Shown: one piece after another, positions 33,837 through 42,983 of the stretch
Layout: each line of letters opens with the position of its first letter
Numbering within the stretch: the stretch's first letter is position 1
Assembly (NCBI RefSeq): GCF_019042735.1
Contig: NZ_JAHQCR010000030.1
Coordinates: 1-64,000 of the forward strand
Length of the DNA: 64,000 bases
Reading direction: 5' to 3'
DNA from: Evansella alkalicola
Lineage (GTDB): Bacteria; Bacillota; Bacilli; Bacillales; Salisediminibacteriaceae
The notes under the pieces: model-generated
What the model saw: only the letters and a program-made list of their open reading frames with translations
What the model was told of the DNA's origin: nothing
The model's database searches: none
Made by a program: the position numbers and the translations under genes

Positions 33837-34893
33837 GGGTAACACGTCCCAGTATATGGTCAAATAACATTTCCTCATCGTTTGGTAGTTTAACAGGTGC
33901 AATCTGAGCTGTGTCTATCGCGCAGTTAGGGTCTTTCAGGCCATTTCCAGTTAGTACGGAGACAACTTTAGCTCCCTTGCGAATTTCACCTGACTGTACT
34001 TGTTTAATGACTCCAGCTATTGAGGCACATGAAGCTGGTTCAGCGAAAACACCTTCTTTTTGTGCAAGTAATTGATAAGCTTCTAAAATTTCTTTATCTG
34101 TTACTTCATCAATTTTACCATTTGAATTGTGGGCCGCTTTGACTGCTTTATCCCAGCTGGCAGGATTTCCGATTCGAATGGCTGTTGCAACCGTCTCAGG
34201 GCTTTCAATTACTTGGTTCCGTACGATGGCAGCAGCGCCTTCTGCTTCAAAGCCATGCATTTCTGGAAGTCCAGTTTGATGAAGTTGATGATATTCTTCA
34301 AAACCTTTCCAGTAAGCAGTAATATTACCAGCATTCCCGACTGGGATGGCTAAAACATCAGGGGCACTCCCTAATTGGTCGCAAACTTCAAAAGCCGCTG
34401 TTTTTTGCCCTTCAATACGATAAGGGTTTACTGAGTTGACTAGAGTGATCGGTGAGACTTCACTTAATTTCCGAACCATTTGTAAAGCTTGATCAAAGTT
34501 TCCTTCAATGGCGTATATTTCAGCACCGTACATCACTGCTTGAGCTAATTTCCCCATAGCGATTTTTCCGTCAGGGATTACAATGATACAACGTAATTTT
34601 GCTCTAGCTGCGTAGGCTGCAGCGGCTGCAGAGGTATTCCCAGTGGAGGCGCACATAATCGCTTCGCTACCTTCCTCCTTGGCCTTAGCAACAGCCATCA
34701 CCATTCCACGATCCTTAAATGAACCAGTTGGATTTGCGCCTTCGTATTTTGCATATAGTTCTATTCCAAGCTGCTCAGATAGCTGCTCCAGAGGTATTAA
34801 AGGAGTATTCCCTTCACATAATGATAGTTTTGGAGTGTTATCTGATACTGGTAATAAATCTTTGTACTGATGTAGTAATCCTTTCCACCTCAT
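33826..34893 (-). CDS. thrC: Threonine synthase
   Basis: PLP enzyme converting O-phosphohomoserine to threonine. About 355 residues, the short Bacillus type. The PLP lysine lies in NPTGSFKDRGM (about residues 56-66), the phosphate-binding glycine loop is PVGNAGN, and CASTGNTSAAAAAYAA contacts the substrate. ATG 34893 overlaps the hom stop codon by one base (TGATG). AGGAGAGG lies upstream. A TTG one codon earlier is possible. Confidence 0.95.
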   Translation of the reverse strand: MRWKGLLHQYKDLLPVSDNTPKLSLCEGNTPLIPLEQLSEQLGIELYAKYEGANPTGSFKDRGMVMAVAKAKEEGSEAIMCASTGNTSAAAAAYAARAKLRCIIVIPDGKIAMGKLAQAVMYGAEIYAIEGNFDQALQMVRKLSEVSPITLVNSVNPYRIEGQKTAAFEVCDQLGSAPDVLAIPVGNAGNITAYWKGFEEYHQLHQTGLPEMHGFEAEGAAAIVRNQVIESPETVATAIRIGNPASWDKAVKAAHNSNGKIDEVTDKEILEAYQLLAQKEGVFAEPASCASIAGVIKQVQSGEIRKGAKVVSVLTGNGLKDPNCAIDTAQIAPVKLPNDEEMLFDHILGRVTHER

Positions 34894-36188
34894 CAATTTT
34901 CCTCTCCTTCCACGCGGTAGCTGCTTTTCACTTCAGCGACGGCATCTAGATCATTTAATTGCTGTAATATAATTTCGTAATTTAATTTAGATACTTTATG
35001 CGTAACAATAATAATTTCAGCTAAATTGCCTTCCGTAAGTGGAAGTTGCAAGATTTTTTCAAGACTTACGTTTTGTCCTGAAAACACAGATGTTAATGCT
35101 GCAAATGTTCCAGGTTGGTCCTTTGCATGAATTCGTAAAAAATATTTAGCATTAATCTCATCATCTGATTTAAGGTTCTTTGGATATTGTGGAAGAACGA
35201 CACTATTTCCATTTACCTCTAGTCGCATGTTTTTAGCGACTTCCACTAAATCTGAGACAACTGCAGTAGCTGTTGGAAGCTTACCAGCCCCTGGACCATA
35301 AAACATGGTTTCCCCTACAGCTTCACCGTACACATAAACAGCATTAAATTCATTATGAACGGCAGCGAGTGGGTGGGAATGTGGAAGTAGGGTTGGTTGT
35401 ACGCTTATTTCCACTTTGCTCTTTGTACGATTTGCAAGACCGATTAATTTCATCGTATACCCTAGTTGGTCACAATAGTTTAAATCAGACTGTGTAACTT
35501 GGGAAATTCCTGAAACATGAACATCGTCTAGGTCCACTTTCATGGAAAACCCTAGAGTTGCTAATATTGCAATCTTCCTTGCTGCATCTAAGCCTTCCAC
35601 ATCTGAAGTAGGATCAGCCTCAGCATAACCTAGTTCCTGGGCTTCCTTCAGAACTTCTTCATAATCGCGCCCTTCTTGAGACATCTTAGTGAGAATGTAA
35701 TTTGTTGTGCCATTTACAATTCCCATCATCTTTGTAATGCGATCGGAAGCCAAGCCTTCAGCCAAACTTCTTAAAATTGGGATTCCACCAGCTACGCTAG
35801 CTTCGTAAAACAAGTCACATTTATTTTCTAAAGCTGTTTGGAGGAGTTCGCTTCCATGAACGGCCATTAAATCTTTATTAGCAGTGACAACATGTTTTTT
35901 ATTTTCTAGCGCTTTTAAGATGTATTCCCTAGTTTGGTCTACGCCACCCATGACCTCGATGACAACATCAATATCTGGATCTGCTAAAACTTCATTAGGA
36001 TCATCTGTTAATCTTGTTCCGTTTAAATAAACGTCTCTTTTCTTATTTGTATCTTTCACTAATATCTTTTTTACACTGACTTTGCACCCGACTTGATGCA
36101 TCAGTTTATCCTGATGCTGATCAATAATTTGAACAACACCGCTCCCAACTGTTCCTAAGCCTAATAGACCTACCGAAATACTCTCCAT
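34893..36188 (-). CDS. hom: Homoserine dehydrogenase (biosynthetic, with ACT domain)
   Basis: Reduces aspartate semialdehyde to homoserine at the threonine/methionine branch. About 431 residues. Rossmann motif GLGTVGSGV (about residues 9-17), TANKDLMAVHG, GIVNGTTNYILTKM and YAEADPTSDVEGLDAARK are all present. A C-terminal ACT domain (about 350-430, from HAKDQPGTFAALTSVF) implies threonine feedback. ATG 36188 follows GGGCGAGG. The upstream GTG (36206) is less likely. First gene of hom-thrC-thrB, read from a promoter at about 36.25 kb. Confidence 0.95.
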   Translation of the reverse strand: MESISVGLLGLGTVGSGVVQIIDQHQDKLMHQVGCKVSVKKILVKDTNKKRDVYLNGTRLTDDPNEVLADPDIDVVIEVMGGVDQTREYILKALENKKHVVTANKDLMAVHGSELLQTALENKCDLFYEASVAGGIPILRSLAEGLASDRITKMMGIVNGTTNYILTKMSQEGRDYEEVLKEAQELGYAEADPTSDVEGLDAARKIAILATLGFSMKVDLDDVHVSGISQVTQSDLNYCDQLGYTMKLIGLANRTKSKVEISVQPTLLPHSHPLAAVHNEFNAVYVYGEAVGETMFYGPGAGKLPTATAVVSDLVEVAKNMRLEVNGNSVVLPQYPKNLKSDDEINAKYFLRIHAKDQPGTFAALTSVFSGQNVSLEKILQLPLTEGNLAEIIIVTHKVSKLNYEIILQQLNDLDAVAEVKSSYRVEGEEN

Positions 36189-36210
36189 GATATCCTCGCC
36201 CTTCACTTAT

Positions 36211-36277
36211 GTCTTCTTATAGAAGACACCTGTATATATATAAAAGACATTATAGTCTGTGTAAGATCTTTTTACAA
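36211..36277 (-). promoter_or_regulatory. hom operon promoter and leader hairpin
   Basis: On the minus strand TTGTAA (36277-36272) and TATAAT (36254-36249) are separated by exactly 17 bases. In the transcript a hairpin GTCTTCT-ATA-AGAAGAC (36227-36211) lies about 10 bases before the ribosome binding site. I see no T-box or leader peptide. The 500-bp divergent gap also holds a MITE-like element, and I find nothing recognisable in 36300-36560. Confidence 0.6.
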
Positions 36278-36569
36278 CCCTTAAGATGCACTAATTTTTC
36301 TTTTGTACCAAGGGTTTAATGGGTTTAGGATTCCATAAGTCAGATGTACGAATGGAGTAAGCGCATACATGAAGTAAATGAAATTTCAGAAAAAAATTAT
36401 AACTTTTGCTGAGGTTCATTGGGGAAATCTATAAAATGATTGGAAAAGACAAATCATTGAATATACGTCATCACCTTTTTCATAGGAATAAGTATAAACC
36501 AATGTCCTCGGAAAATAGTTATATTTGTGTATATTTGTAATACTAAATCTTACATACATAACAACTTTT

Positions 36570-36638
36570 TATGAGAAAGTTTTGTTAAAGAATAATGTTG
36601 ATAATCAAGATCTAAGTTTAACAGAGCTTATGAGAAAG
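36570..36638. mobile_element. Minimal MITE-like insertion with 10-bp direct repeats
   Basis: TATGAGAAAG occurs at 36570-36579 and 36629-36638 and flanks 49 bases. The inner ends are related to those of the larger element at 17.3 kb: TGTTAAAGAATAATGTTGAT on the left and, reversed, AGCTCTGTTAAACTTAGATC on the right. It looks like the same terminal sequences with no cargo. It lies 64 bp upstream of the antiporter start and could affect its promoter. Confidence 0.6.
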
Positions 36639-36701
36639 CTCGTTCGATAGCCATAGGTCAAATATATTCATTTTGACTGATTCATGGGGGGAGGACTACA
36701 T

Positions 36702-38759
36702 TTGTTTCAACCACTAGAAGATCCCGTCATCATATTTGCATTAACAATGCTTCTTTTTTTTATTACACCAATGATAATGAAAAAATTACGTATCCCTGGA
36801 ATTATTGGGCCTATACTTGCTGGTATTATCGTTGGACCTAACGTATTAAATATTTTAGAAAGAGATCAAACGATTATTTTGTTAGGTACTGTTGGATTAC
36901 TTTTTATTATTTTTATTGCTGGCTTAGAATTGGACATAGATGGTTTTAAAAAATATAGGCATCGAAGTGTGTTATTTGGAACCTTATCCTTTATCATTCC
37001 ATTTATTATTGGAACTTTCTTTGCATTATTCTTAGGCTATAGCTTGGCGGCGTCCATTTTAATTGGTTCCATAGTTGGATCACACACATTACTGGGATAC
37101 CCCATTGCTAGTAGACTTGGAGTTTCAAAAAACAAGGCGGTCACTACTGCAGTAGGGGGTACACTTCTTACTGATACACTTGCATTATTAGTTCTTGCAG
37201 TTATTGTGGGTGCAGCACAAGGTCAATTATCCTTTCATTTCTGGACCACCTTAGTCATTTCATTAATCATTTTTGTGTTTGTTGTATTGTGGGGAACACC
37301 CTATTTATCTCGATGGTATTTTAAAAATTTCAACCCAGAAGGAACAAGTGAATTCACTTATGTGATGGTTGTGTTATTTGGAGCTGGTTTTTTAGCATTA
37401 GTCGCTGGGATGCAACCAATCATTGGCGCTTTTTTAGCAGGGCTCGCACTAAATCGATTTATTATCGACCAAGGTCCTTTAATGAATAGGATCCGTTTTG
37501 TTGGAAACGCACTGTTTATCCCCTTTTTCCTATTGTCAGTTGGATTACTTATGGATTTAAGTGTGTTGTTCAGCGATCCCCGTTCTTGGTTAGTGACTGG
37601 CCTAATACTCTTAGCTGTTTTTATTGGAAAAATTTCAGCTCCCTTTATTACAAGTAAAATTTATAATTATCATTCAATCGAAACAAAAGTAATGTTCGGT
37701 TTGACAATTCCTCAAGCTGCTGCAACTCTAGCTGCAACTTTGGTGGGTTATGATGTTGGACTGTTAGATCAAGCAACTGTAAATGCTGTTATTATCATGA
37801 TTTTAATCACCTGTATTATAGGTCCATATCTTGTGGAGAAATATGGAAGGAGACTTGCAGTTAGTGAAGAGTTAAAGCCATATGTGAGGAAAGAAGGCCC
37901 TGAAAGAATTTTAATTCCCCTTTCTAATCCGGAAACAATGGAGTCCCTATTAGATTTATCTTTTATCATTAAGTCTGTTTCTGATGATCAACCGCTTTAC
38001 CCACTGACTGTTGTACAAAAAGAGGTTGGAAATGCAGAAGGAGAGGTTGCAAAAGCTGAGAAAATGCTAGGCCATGCTGTTATGTATGCCTCAGGGGCAG
38101 AGATGCCTGTCCGTTTACTCACGAAAGTGGATTTAAACATATCAGATGGTATTGTCCGTGCCATTGCTGAAGAAAGGATTAATATTGTTGTAGCAGGTTG
38201 GGATGCTGAACCAACTAGCAGGCAATTGTATGGGAGTGTAATTGACCGTTTCATTCAACGGACTAATCAAGCAGTCTTAGTTACAAAAATAGATCACCCC
38301 TTAAATACAACAAATCGAGTAGTGGTCATTATTCCACAAAGTTCAAGGTACAAACCTGGTTTTCACCATGCAATGATAAAGATAAAGAAAATTGCTAGCA
38401 GACTTAATGTAGGTTTGCTATGTGTTATTATTAATGACCAGTCTGGGCATTATGCAGATGATATGAAGGGAATAAAACCGAATCCACCAACGACCTTGAT
38501 GACTACAGATAGTTGGACACACTTTTATGAAGAGGTAGTTCCCATGTTGAAGGAAGAGGACTTAATTATTATATTGAGTGCAAGAAAGGGAACGATTGCC
38601 TGGCATCCTCAGCTTGAAAGACTTCCGAAAATGTTAGCAAAAAAAGAACAGGAAAGTTTTATCGTCTTTTATCCTGCAGAAGAGGAAGAAGTAGATGTAA
38701 GGGGAAGTCGTGGTACAGAAGTTCCAAAAGACTTTTTCTTCACGAATTACGGGGATTGA
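36702..38759 (+). CDS. CPA2-family cation:proton antiporter with C-terminal Usp-like region
   Basis: About 685 residues. Roughly twelve membrane helices (residues about 8-390) form a Na+/H+ exchanger domain of the KefB/CPA2 class (GPILAGIIVGPNVL, GTLLTDTLALLVLA, GMQPIIGAFLAGLAL). A cytoplasmic tail of about 280 residues resembles tandem universal-stress domains (ILIPLSNPETMESL; VVAGWDAEPTSRQLYGSVIDR). A role in Na+ or K+ and pH homeostasis is likely in a salt or alkali-adapted cell. TTG 36702 is chosen because GGGGGAGG lies eight bases upstream, while an in-frame ATG (36684) overlaps that site. Confidence 0.88.
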   Translation: MFQPLEDPVIIFALTMLLFFITPMIMKKLRIPGIIGPILAGIIVGPNVLNILERDQTIILLGTVGLLFIIFIAGLELDIDGFKKYRHRSVLFGTLSFIIPFIIGTFFALFLGYSLAASILIGSIVGSHTLLGYPIASRLGVSKNKAVTTAVGGTLLTDTLALLVLAVIVGAAQGQLSFHFWTTLVISLIIFVFVVLWGTPYLSRWYFKNFNPEGTSEFTYVMVVLFGAGFLALVAGMQPIIGAFLAGLALNRFIIDQGPLMNRIRFVGNALFIPFFLLSVGLLMDLSVLFSDPRSWLVTGLILLAVFIGKISAPFITSKIYNYHSIETKVMFGLTIPQAAATLAATLVGYDVGLLDQATVNAVIIMILITCIIGPYLVEKYGRRLAVSEELKPYVRKEGPERILIPLSNPETMESLLDLSFIIKSVSDDQPLYPLTVVQKEVGNAEGEVAKAEKMLGHAVMYASGAEMPVRLLTKVDLNISDGIVRAIAEERINIVVAGWDAEPTSRQLYGSVIDRFIQRTNQAVLVTKIDHPLNTTNRVVVIIPQSSRYKPGFHHAMIKIKKIASRLNVGLLCVIINDQSGHYADDMKGIKPNPPTTLMTTDSWTHFYEEVVPMLKEEDLIIILSARKGTIAWHPQLERLPKMLAKKEQESFIVFYPAEEEEVDVRGSRGTEVPKDFFFTNYGD

Positions 38760-38790
38760 GGCTTATCAGCCGCCCGCGGTAAAGAAGACA
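38759..38790. repeat. Fragment of the GC-rich dispersed repeat
   Basis: GGCTTATCAGCCGCCCGCGG, starting at the antiporter stop, matches the edge of the repeat core (GCCGCCCGCGGAAAGCGAG) seen at 17.57 kb. The remaining core and any flanking inverted repeat are missing. It begins exactly at the antiporter stop codon, so the end of the gene abuts or derives from the element. Confidence 0.5.
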
Positions 38791-38942
38791 CAGCGAAGAA
38801 TGAGCTGATGTCGCACTTATGCCTGTGGTAAAAGGGAAGTAGATGGAGGTCATATCAACACCTAATATACGGAATCAGGATAAAATTAAAATATCAGTCC
38901 GCATTTTGATAAATGCGGACTGAAGAATGTAAAGATTGATCA

Positions 38943-39809
38943 TTAACCTATCATTGAATCGATGTTTTTAAATTCTAGCTCTTTAAATTTAGCGATCATT
39001 TTTTCACGGTCTACATTAAAAATAGCTTTTTCTATTTCACAGCTCACGTCTACTTCACAATGGATTTTGGCAAGTTTACGTGAGAGGTGTAGCATCTCAA
39101 GATCATTTTCTATTTTAGTACGTTGACCTTTTGTTAGTGAAGGGAGGTTTTCTAGAATCCCTTCAATGGACTCATAATTCTTTAATAGATTAACTGCCGT
39201 TTTTTCTCCAATTCCTTTTACTCCAGGATAGTTATCACTGCTGTCACCCATTAAGGCTTTCAAATCAACCATTTGATTTGGAGCGATTCCGACTTCATTA
39301 AAAAATGAATCTTCCTTGTAATAACCATAATTACCATAGCCCTTTTTAAGAATAATAACGTGAATATTTTCTTCGATTAGCTGTAAAATATCTTTGTCTC
39401 CAGTTAAGATAAGGACTTCAGAATCTGCTTTATAATGTTGGGCTAATGTGCCAATACAATCATCAGCTTCATATCCTGCTAGGCCTACGTTTGGAATATC
39501 TAGAGACTCTACTACTTCTTTTACAAGATCAAATTGTGGAATTAATTCTACAGGTGGCTCCCCGCGATTTCCTTTATAATCAGGGTAAAGCTCTGTTCTA
39601 AAAGTTTTGCTGCCCATATCCCAACAGCAAATGACATGGCTAGGTTTATATGTGTTCACAGCAGTAAATAAATGCTTAATGAAACCGTGAATGGCATTTG
39701 TAGGAACACCTTTACTATTAACCATAAAATAGCCACTCATAGCAGTTGCATAGAAAGATCTAAATAATAAAGCCATTCCATCTACGAGCATGACTTTGTT
39801 TTTTTCCAT
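38943..39809 (-). CDS. ypcP: Stand-alone 5'-3' exonuclease / flap endonuclease (YpcP)
   Basis: About 288 residues matching the N-terminal nuclease domain of DNA polymerase I without the polymerase. It removes RNA primers or 5' flaps. Metal-binding Asp residues are seen in MLVDGMALLFRSF, ICCWDMGSK, GYEADDCIGTLA and LTGDKDILQL, and the helix-hairpin-helix is SSDNYPGVKGIGEKTA. The start is ATG 39809, behind AGAGGTG. A TTG seven codons upstream lies before that site and is less likely. Confidence 0.93.
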   Translation of the reverse strand: MEKNKVMLVDGMALLFRSFYATAMSGYFMVNSKGVPTNAIHGFIKHLFTAVNTYKPSHVICCWDMGSKTFRTELYPDYKGNRGEPPVELIPQFDLVKEVVESLDIPNVGLAGYEADDCIGTLAQHYKADSEVLILTGDKDILQLIEENIHVIILKKGYGNYGYYKEDSFFNEVGIAPNQMVDLKALMGDSSDNYPGVKGIGEKTAVNLLKNYESIEGILENLPSLTKGQRTKIENDLEMLHLSRKLAKIHCEVDVSCEIEKAIFNVDREKMIAKFKELEFKNIDSMIG

Positions 39810-40050
39810 AAGAAACACCTCTTTATTCAATAATCTTGTATATTATATCAAATAGAAGGGGCAAACTGTTGTTTTTTTGTCTATTGGCATATTTTATATA
39901 TTTAGTAAACGTCCTTATTGCGGGTGCGTACTCTTGTATTTGTTCACACAGAAAGTAAAAAATAAATAAGATGGAACTTTTCTTTGTTTCAACCGTATAA
40001 TTTCTTGTACATGATATAAACTAAAGCAATTTATTTGAGTGGAGGATTTT

Positions 40051-40335
40051 ATGAATTTAATTAGTCAGCACCCTTATGTTACAACGGAGCGGGTCGTCAC
40101 TCCTTTAGATCAAAAGAATATAGAAACAAACTGTGTGATGAAATTATATGATGAGAAAATTGTTACTGCCAAAAAGGAATTTCTACTACATACAGTCATT
40201 GATATGTCTTTTAAACAAATTAGGGGAGAGGAAGGCTTTTTATATTTACATACGAATCAGGGGGTTTTTAGCTATAATGTAAAAGAAAATCCAAATGAAT
40301 TTATTAAGGTATTTAAGGAAGTAAAAAACTCATGA
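40051..40335 (+). CDS. Hypothetical 94-residue protein
   Basis: I do not recognise this family. It is soluble with no signal peptide and mixed alpha/beta content. GFLYLHTNQGVFSYNVKENPNEFIKVFKEVK at the C-terminus looks like the last strands and helix of a small PH-like domain, but that is a guess from pattern alone. ATG 40051 follows GGAGGA. The in-frame GTG at 40039 precedes that ribosome binding site. The gene is monocistronic, with a terminator at its end, and divergent from ypcP. Confidence 0.75.
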   Translation: MNLISQHPYVTTERVVTPLDQKNIETNCVMKLYDEKIVTAKKEFLLHTVIDMSFKQIRGEEGFLYLHTNQGVFSYNVKENPNEFIKVFKEVKNS

Positions 40336-40361
40336 ACGTGGATCTTTCATGAGTTTTTTTT
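40327..40361 (+). terminator. Terminator of the 94-residue gene
   Basis: AACTCATGA (40327-40335) pairs perfectly with TCATGAGTT (40347-40355), followed by a T-run. The stop codon lies inside the stem. Confidence 0.88.
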
Positions 40362-40413
40362 ACAAAGCCTGCAACCTATCTATCTTGTAAAGCAAATTTG
40401 TTGATAAGAAAAG

Positions 40414-40445
40414 AACCGAGCAATTTGCCCGGTTTTTCTTTGTGT
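40414..40445. terminator. Bidirectional terminator before degV
   Basis: AACCGAGCAA (40414-40423) pairs with TTGCCCGGTT (40425-40434) with one G-T or A-C position. T-rich sequence follows on the plus strand and an A-rich stretch on the other side serves the minus-strand DegV gene. Confidence 0.7.
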
Positions 40446-41303
40446 TTATTCTTTTTCTTTATGCCAAATAAGGCCAAGAGTACCTTCTCCTGCATGAACT
40501 GCAATTGAGGAGCTGATATCCCCGATGACAATATCTATATTAGGGAGATGTTCCTTGATTTTATTACTTAATTCTTCAGCTTTTTCAAGAGTATTCCCAT
40601 GCATGATCTGTACTTGCTTTATGTTATGCTCCCTATAAGATTGTTTTAAGAGTTCTATGATTCTATTAATTGCTTTTTTCTCTGAACGAACCTTTTCAAA
40701 GAGCTCTATTTCTCCATTTTTAGTGATCTGAATGATCGGTTTGATCTGGAGGACACTTCCTAGGAGGAATTGTGCCCCATTCATTCGACCACCTTTATAA
40801 AATTGATCAAGGTTCCCTAATAAAATATAGTTTACTGAGTTTTTCGTTTCCTCTCTTAAACGATTAGCAATCTCCTTTACATCTACCCCTTGCTTCTCCA
40901 ACTCGATTCCCTTTTTTAGTAGTGTCGTAATCGCGTATGAAATGGAGTGAGAATCTACAACTTCCACATCAAAATGAGCCATATCCTTTCCAGCTACTGA
41001 ACTGTCCAATGTTCCACTAAGTTTACTAGAAATATGAATAGCGATGGCGCAATCGTATTCTTCTTTTATTTTGTCATATAACTCAGCAAACTTACCTACA
41101 GAAGGTTGGGAGGTTTTGGGTATATTTTTCTCTTCACGTAGACGTTTATATAATTCTTCAGTTGTCAGATCAACACCATCCTCATAAACTTGATCTTCAA
41201 ACATAATAACAATGGGTAAATGGTACACATCAGGGTGATCTAGTAAATCTTGTGTAAGGTAGGCAGTTGAGTCTGTCACCCAAGCAATCTTCTTTTTCTT
41301 CAT
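40446..41303 (-). CDS. DegV family fatty-acid-binding protein
   Basis: 285 residues. DegV/FakB proteins bind a fatty acid for phosphorylation by FakA. WVTDSTAYL (about residues 8-16) and TSQPSVGKF, ISSKLSGT and GGRMNGAQFLLGSVLQIKPI are the conserved ligand-site segments. No membrane helix. Monocistronic on the minus strand with AGGAGCA-like RBS. Several DegV paralogues are usual in Bacillaceae, so the particular fatty acid is not predictable. The fakA gene is not in the window. Confidence 0.9.
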   Translation of the reverse strand: MKKKKIAWVTDSTAYLTQDLLDHPDVYHLPIVIMFEDQVYEDGVDLTTEELYKRLREEKNIPKTSQPSVGKFAELYDKIKEEYDCAIAIHISSKLSGTLDSSVAGKDMAHFDVEVVDSHSISYAITTLLKKGIELEKQGVDVKEIANRLREETKNSVNYILLGNLDQFYKGGRMNGAQFLLGSVLQIKPIIQITKNGEIELFEKVRSEKKAINRIIELLKQSYREHNIKQVQIMHGNTLEKAEELSNKIKEHLPNIDIVIGDISSSIAVHAGEGTLGLIWHKEKE

Positions 41304-41569
41304 AATAAATGCTCCTTTTCAAAAAGATTATAAGTACTAGTTCGAGAATATCTCTTGTTATTATAGAAAGTGTTTTGTATTCATTATATATAGTACCTGA
41401 TACTATTACCACATATTTATTTCTAGTAATATAAAATATGGTTATTTTTCTTTATCAAAGTTAGTGATTGTAAGAATCATAAGGTTGTCTATTTAAACTT
41501 ACGCACCAAACGCCCTCATTCATGCATAGTTTAATCTGAATAAGTTTTATATTCAGGAGGATTTTTAAA

Positions 41570-42472
41570 ATGGATTATCCAAAATATCCGTATTATAGCA
41601 TGGAGAAAGAATGTAAAGATAAGCCAATGTCTTTTTATCCTCAACACCAAGAGCACCACCCAGGAGTTGAGTCTATGATGGTTCCACGTCCAATCTTCGA
41701 GAATCCAAATTATCATGGAAGTGGCAAGTTAGATGGAAAGGTAGCGATCATCTCTGGTGGTGATAGTGGCATAGGGAGGGCAGTCGCAATTGCTTACGCT
41801 AAGGAAGGGGCATCTATCGTCATCCCTTACTTATGTGAGCATGGAGATGCAGAGGAAACAAAATTTCGAATCGAGCAATTAGGTCAACGGTGCTTGTTGA
41901 TTCCAGGTGACTTAAAAGAGGAAAGTATGTCAAAAAGAGCGATTGAGCAGACAATGGCTTCTTTTGGTCGCATTGATATTTTAGTCAATAATCATGCTGT
42001 TCAATATGTTCAAGATAGTATTCTTGATATATCAGCAGAACAGTTAGATCATACTTTCAGGACAAATATTTACTCGTTTTTTTATCTAACAAAGGCAGCG
42101 CTACCTTATATGAAAAAGGGAAGTACCATTATTAATACTACATCGGTTACTGCATATAAGGGGAATGTAGACCTAATCGATTATTCTGCAACAAAAGGGG
42201 CAATTGTAGCCTTTACAAGGTCCTTGTCTTTATCGCTACAAAAGGAAGGGATAAGGGTGAACGGCGTGGCACCTGGTCCGATTTGGACACCTTTAATTCC
42301 ATCGAGCTTTTCAGCGGAGAAAGTGAAGGAATTTGGAGTTGATACGCCAATGAAGCGACCAGGGCAACCGTTCGAGCTTGCGCCAACCTACGTTTATCTG
42401 GCTTCAGATGATTCTAAATATGTATCTGGTCAAGTGTTGCATGTTAACGGTGGTGAAATAACAGGTTCTTAA
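41570..42472 (+). CDS. Short-chain dehydrogenase/reductase, general-stress type
   Basis: 300 residues of the SDR superfamily. The cofactor motif is GGDSGIGRAVAIA (about residues 63-75), NNHAV follows in strand 4, the catalytic Ser is in TTSVTAY, and the catalytic Tyr-Lys pair is in YSATKGA. The roughly 50-residue N-terminal extension (HPGVESMMVPRPIFENPNYH) is typical of the YhdF/YhxC/Gsp39 group found in Bacillus and induced by stress. RBS AGGAGG. Substrate unknown. Monocistronic. Confidence 0.9.
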   Translation: MDYPKYPYYSMEKECKDKPMSFYPQHQEHHPGVESMMVPRPIFENPNYHGSGKLDGKVAIISGGDSGIGRAVAIAYAKEGASIVIPYLCEHGDAEETKFRIEQLGQRCLLIPGDLKEESMSKRAIEQTMASFGRIDILVNNHAVQYVQDSILDISAEQLDHTFRTNIYSFFYLTKAALPYMKKGSTIINTTSVTAYKGNVDLIDYSATKGAIVAFTRSLSLSLQKEGIRVNGVAPGPIWTPLIPSSFSAEKVKEFGVDTPMKRPGQPFELAPTYVYLASDDSKYVSGQVLHVNGGEITGS

Positions 42473-42495
42473 AAAAACGTTAAAATAGCTTTAAG

Positions 42496-42545
42496 GGAAG
42501 AGACGCCAAGGGAAATAGTATTTACCTATAGCTCGAGTCTCTTCC
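42496..42545. terminator. Hairpin after the SDR gene
   Basis: GGAAGAGAC (42496-42504) and GTCTCTTCC (42537-42545) are exact complements around a 32-base loop that contains its own small stem. No long T-run follows, so termination is plausible but not certain. Confidence 0.5.
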
Positions 42546-42572
42546 TAAAAAGCTTCATTCATCTGGGAATTA

Positions 42573-42776
42573 TTATGGTTTTTAAACCACTGGTTCATGC
42601 CCAATGATATAGTCTTCTGGAAAATTTGGAATCATCCCGTGAACGAGATGGAGGTCAGATCCACATATTGCTGTACTAGTAATTTTCACTAAAACATCAT
42701 CATTTTTTTCTTACTTAGCGTTTGGGACTTCTTTTACTTTAACGTCCTTTACACCTTGATAAGTAACTGCTTTCAT
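42573..42776 (-). pseudogene. Remnant of a zinc-dependent alcohol dehydrogenase
   Basis: Reading the minus strand from ATG 42776, behind a good AAGGAGA, gives MKAVTYQGVKDVKVKEVPNA-K, a TAA stop as codon 22, then EKNDDVLVKITSTAICGSDL, HLVHGMIPN and IIGHEPVV. This is the N-terminus of a medium-chain, formaldehyde-dehydrogenase-like ADH, including the zinc Cys (ICGSDLH) and the HE motif. The family normally runs to about 380 residues. After GHEP the frame reads V-V-stop-K-P-stop, resembling the VVLKP end of these enzymes, so most of the gene may have been lost by an internal deletion. Confidence 0.85.
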
Positions 42777-42983
42777 AGTATTCTCCTTAAAAGTTATTGT
42801 TTTATAAAAGATATTTTGTTAATAGATAATAGATTATGTAAAGTGTGATTGGCTCGACCCTAGGAGTTAGAGATAAATACAGTTTCTTCATATTTTGCCC
42901 AAATATGCTATACTAATAAAATTGATATGTATTAGGTAAAAAAGATATTTACAAACATTGAAAATGTAATGGAGGATAAAGAA

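Noticed and set aside
36207..36300. Possible T-box or threonine attenuator before hom
   Set aside because: No T-box sequence, specifier stem or Thr-rich leader peptide could be found, only a normal promoter and a small hairpin.
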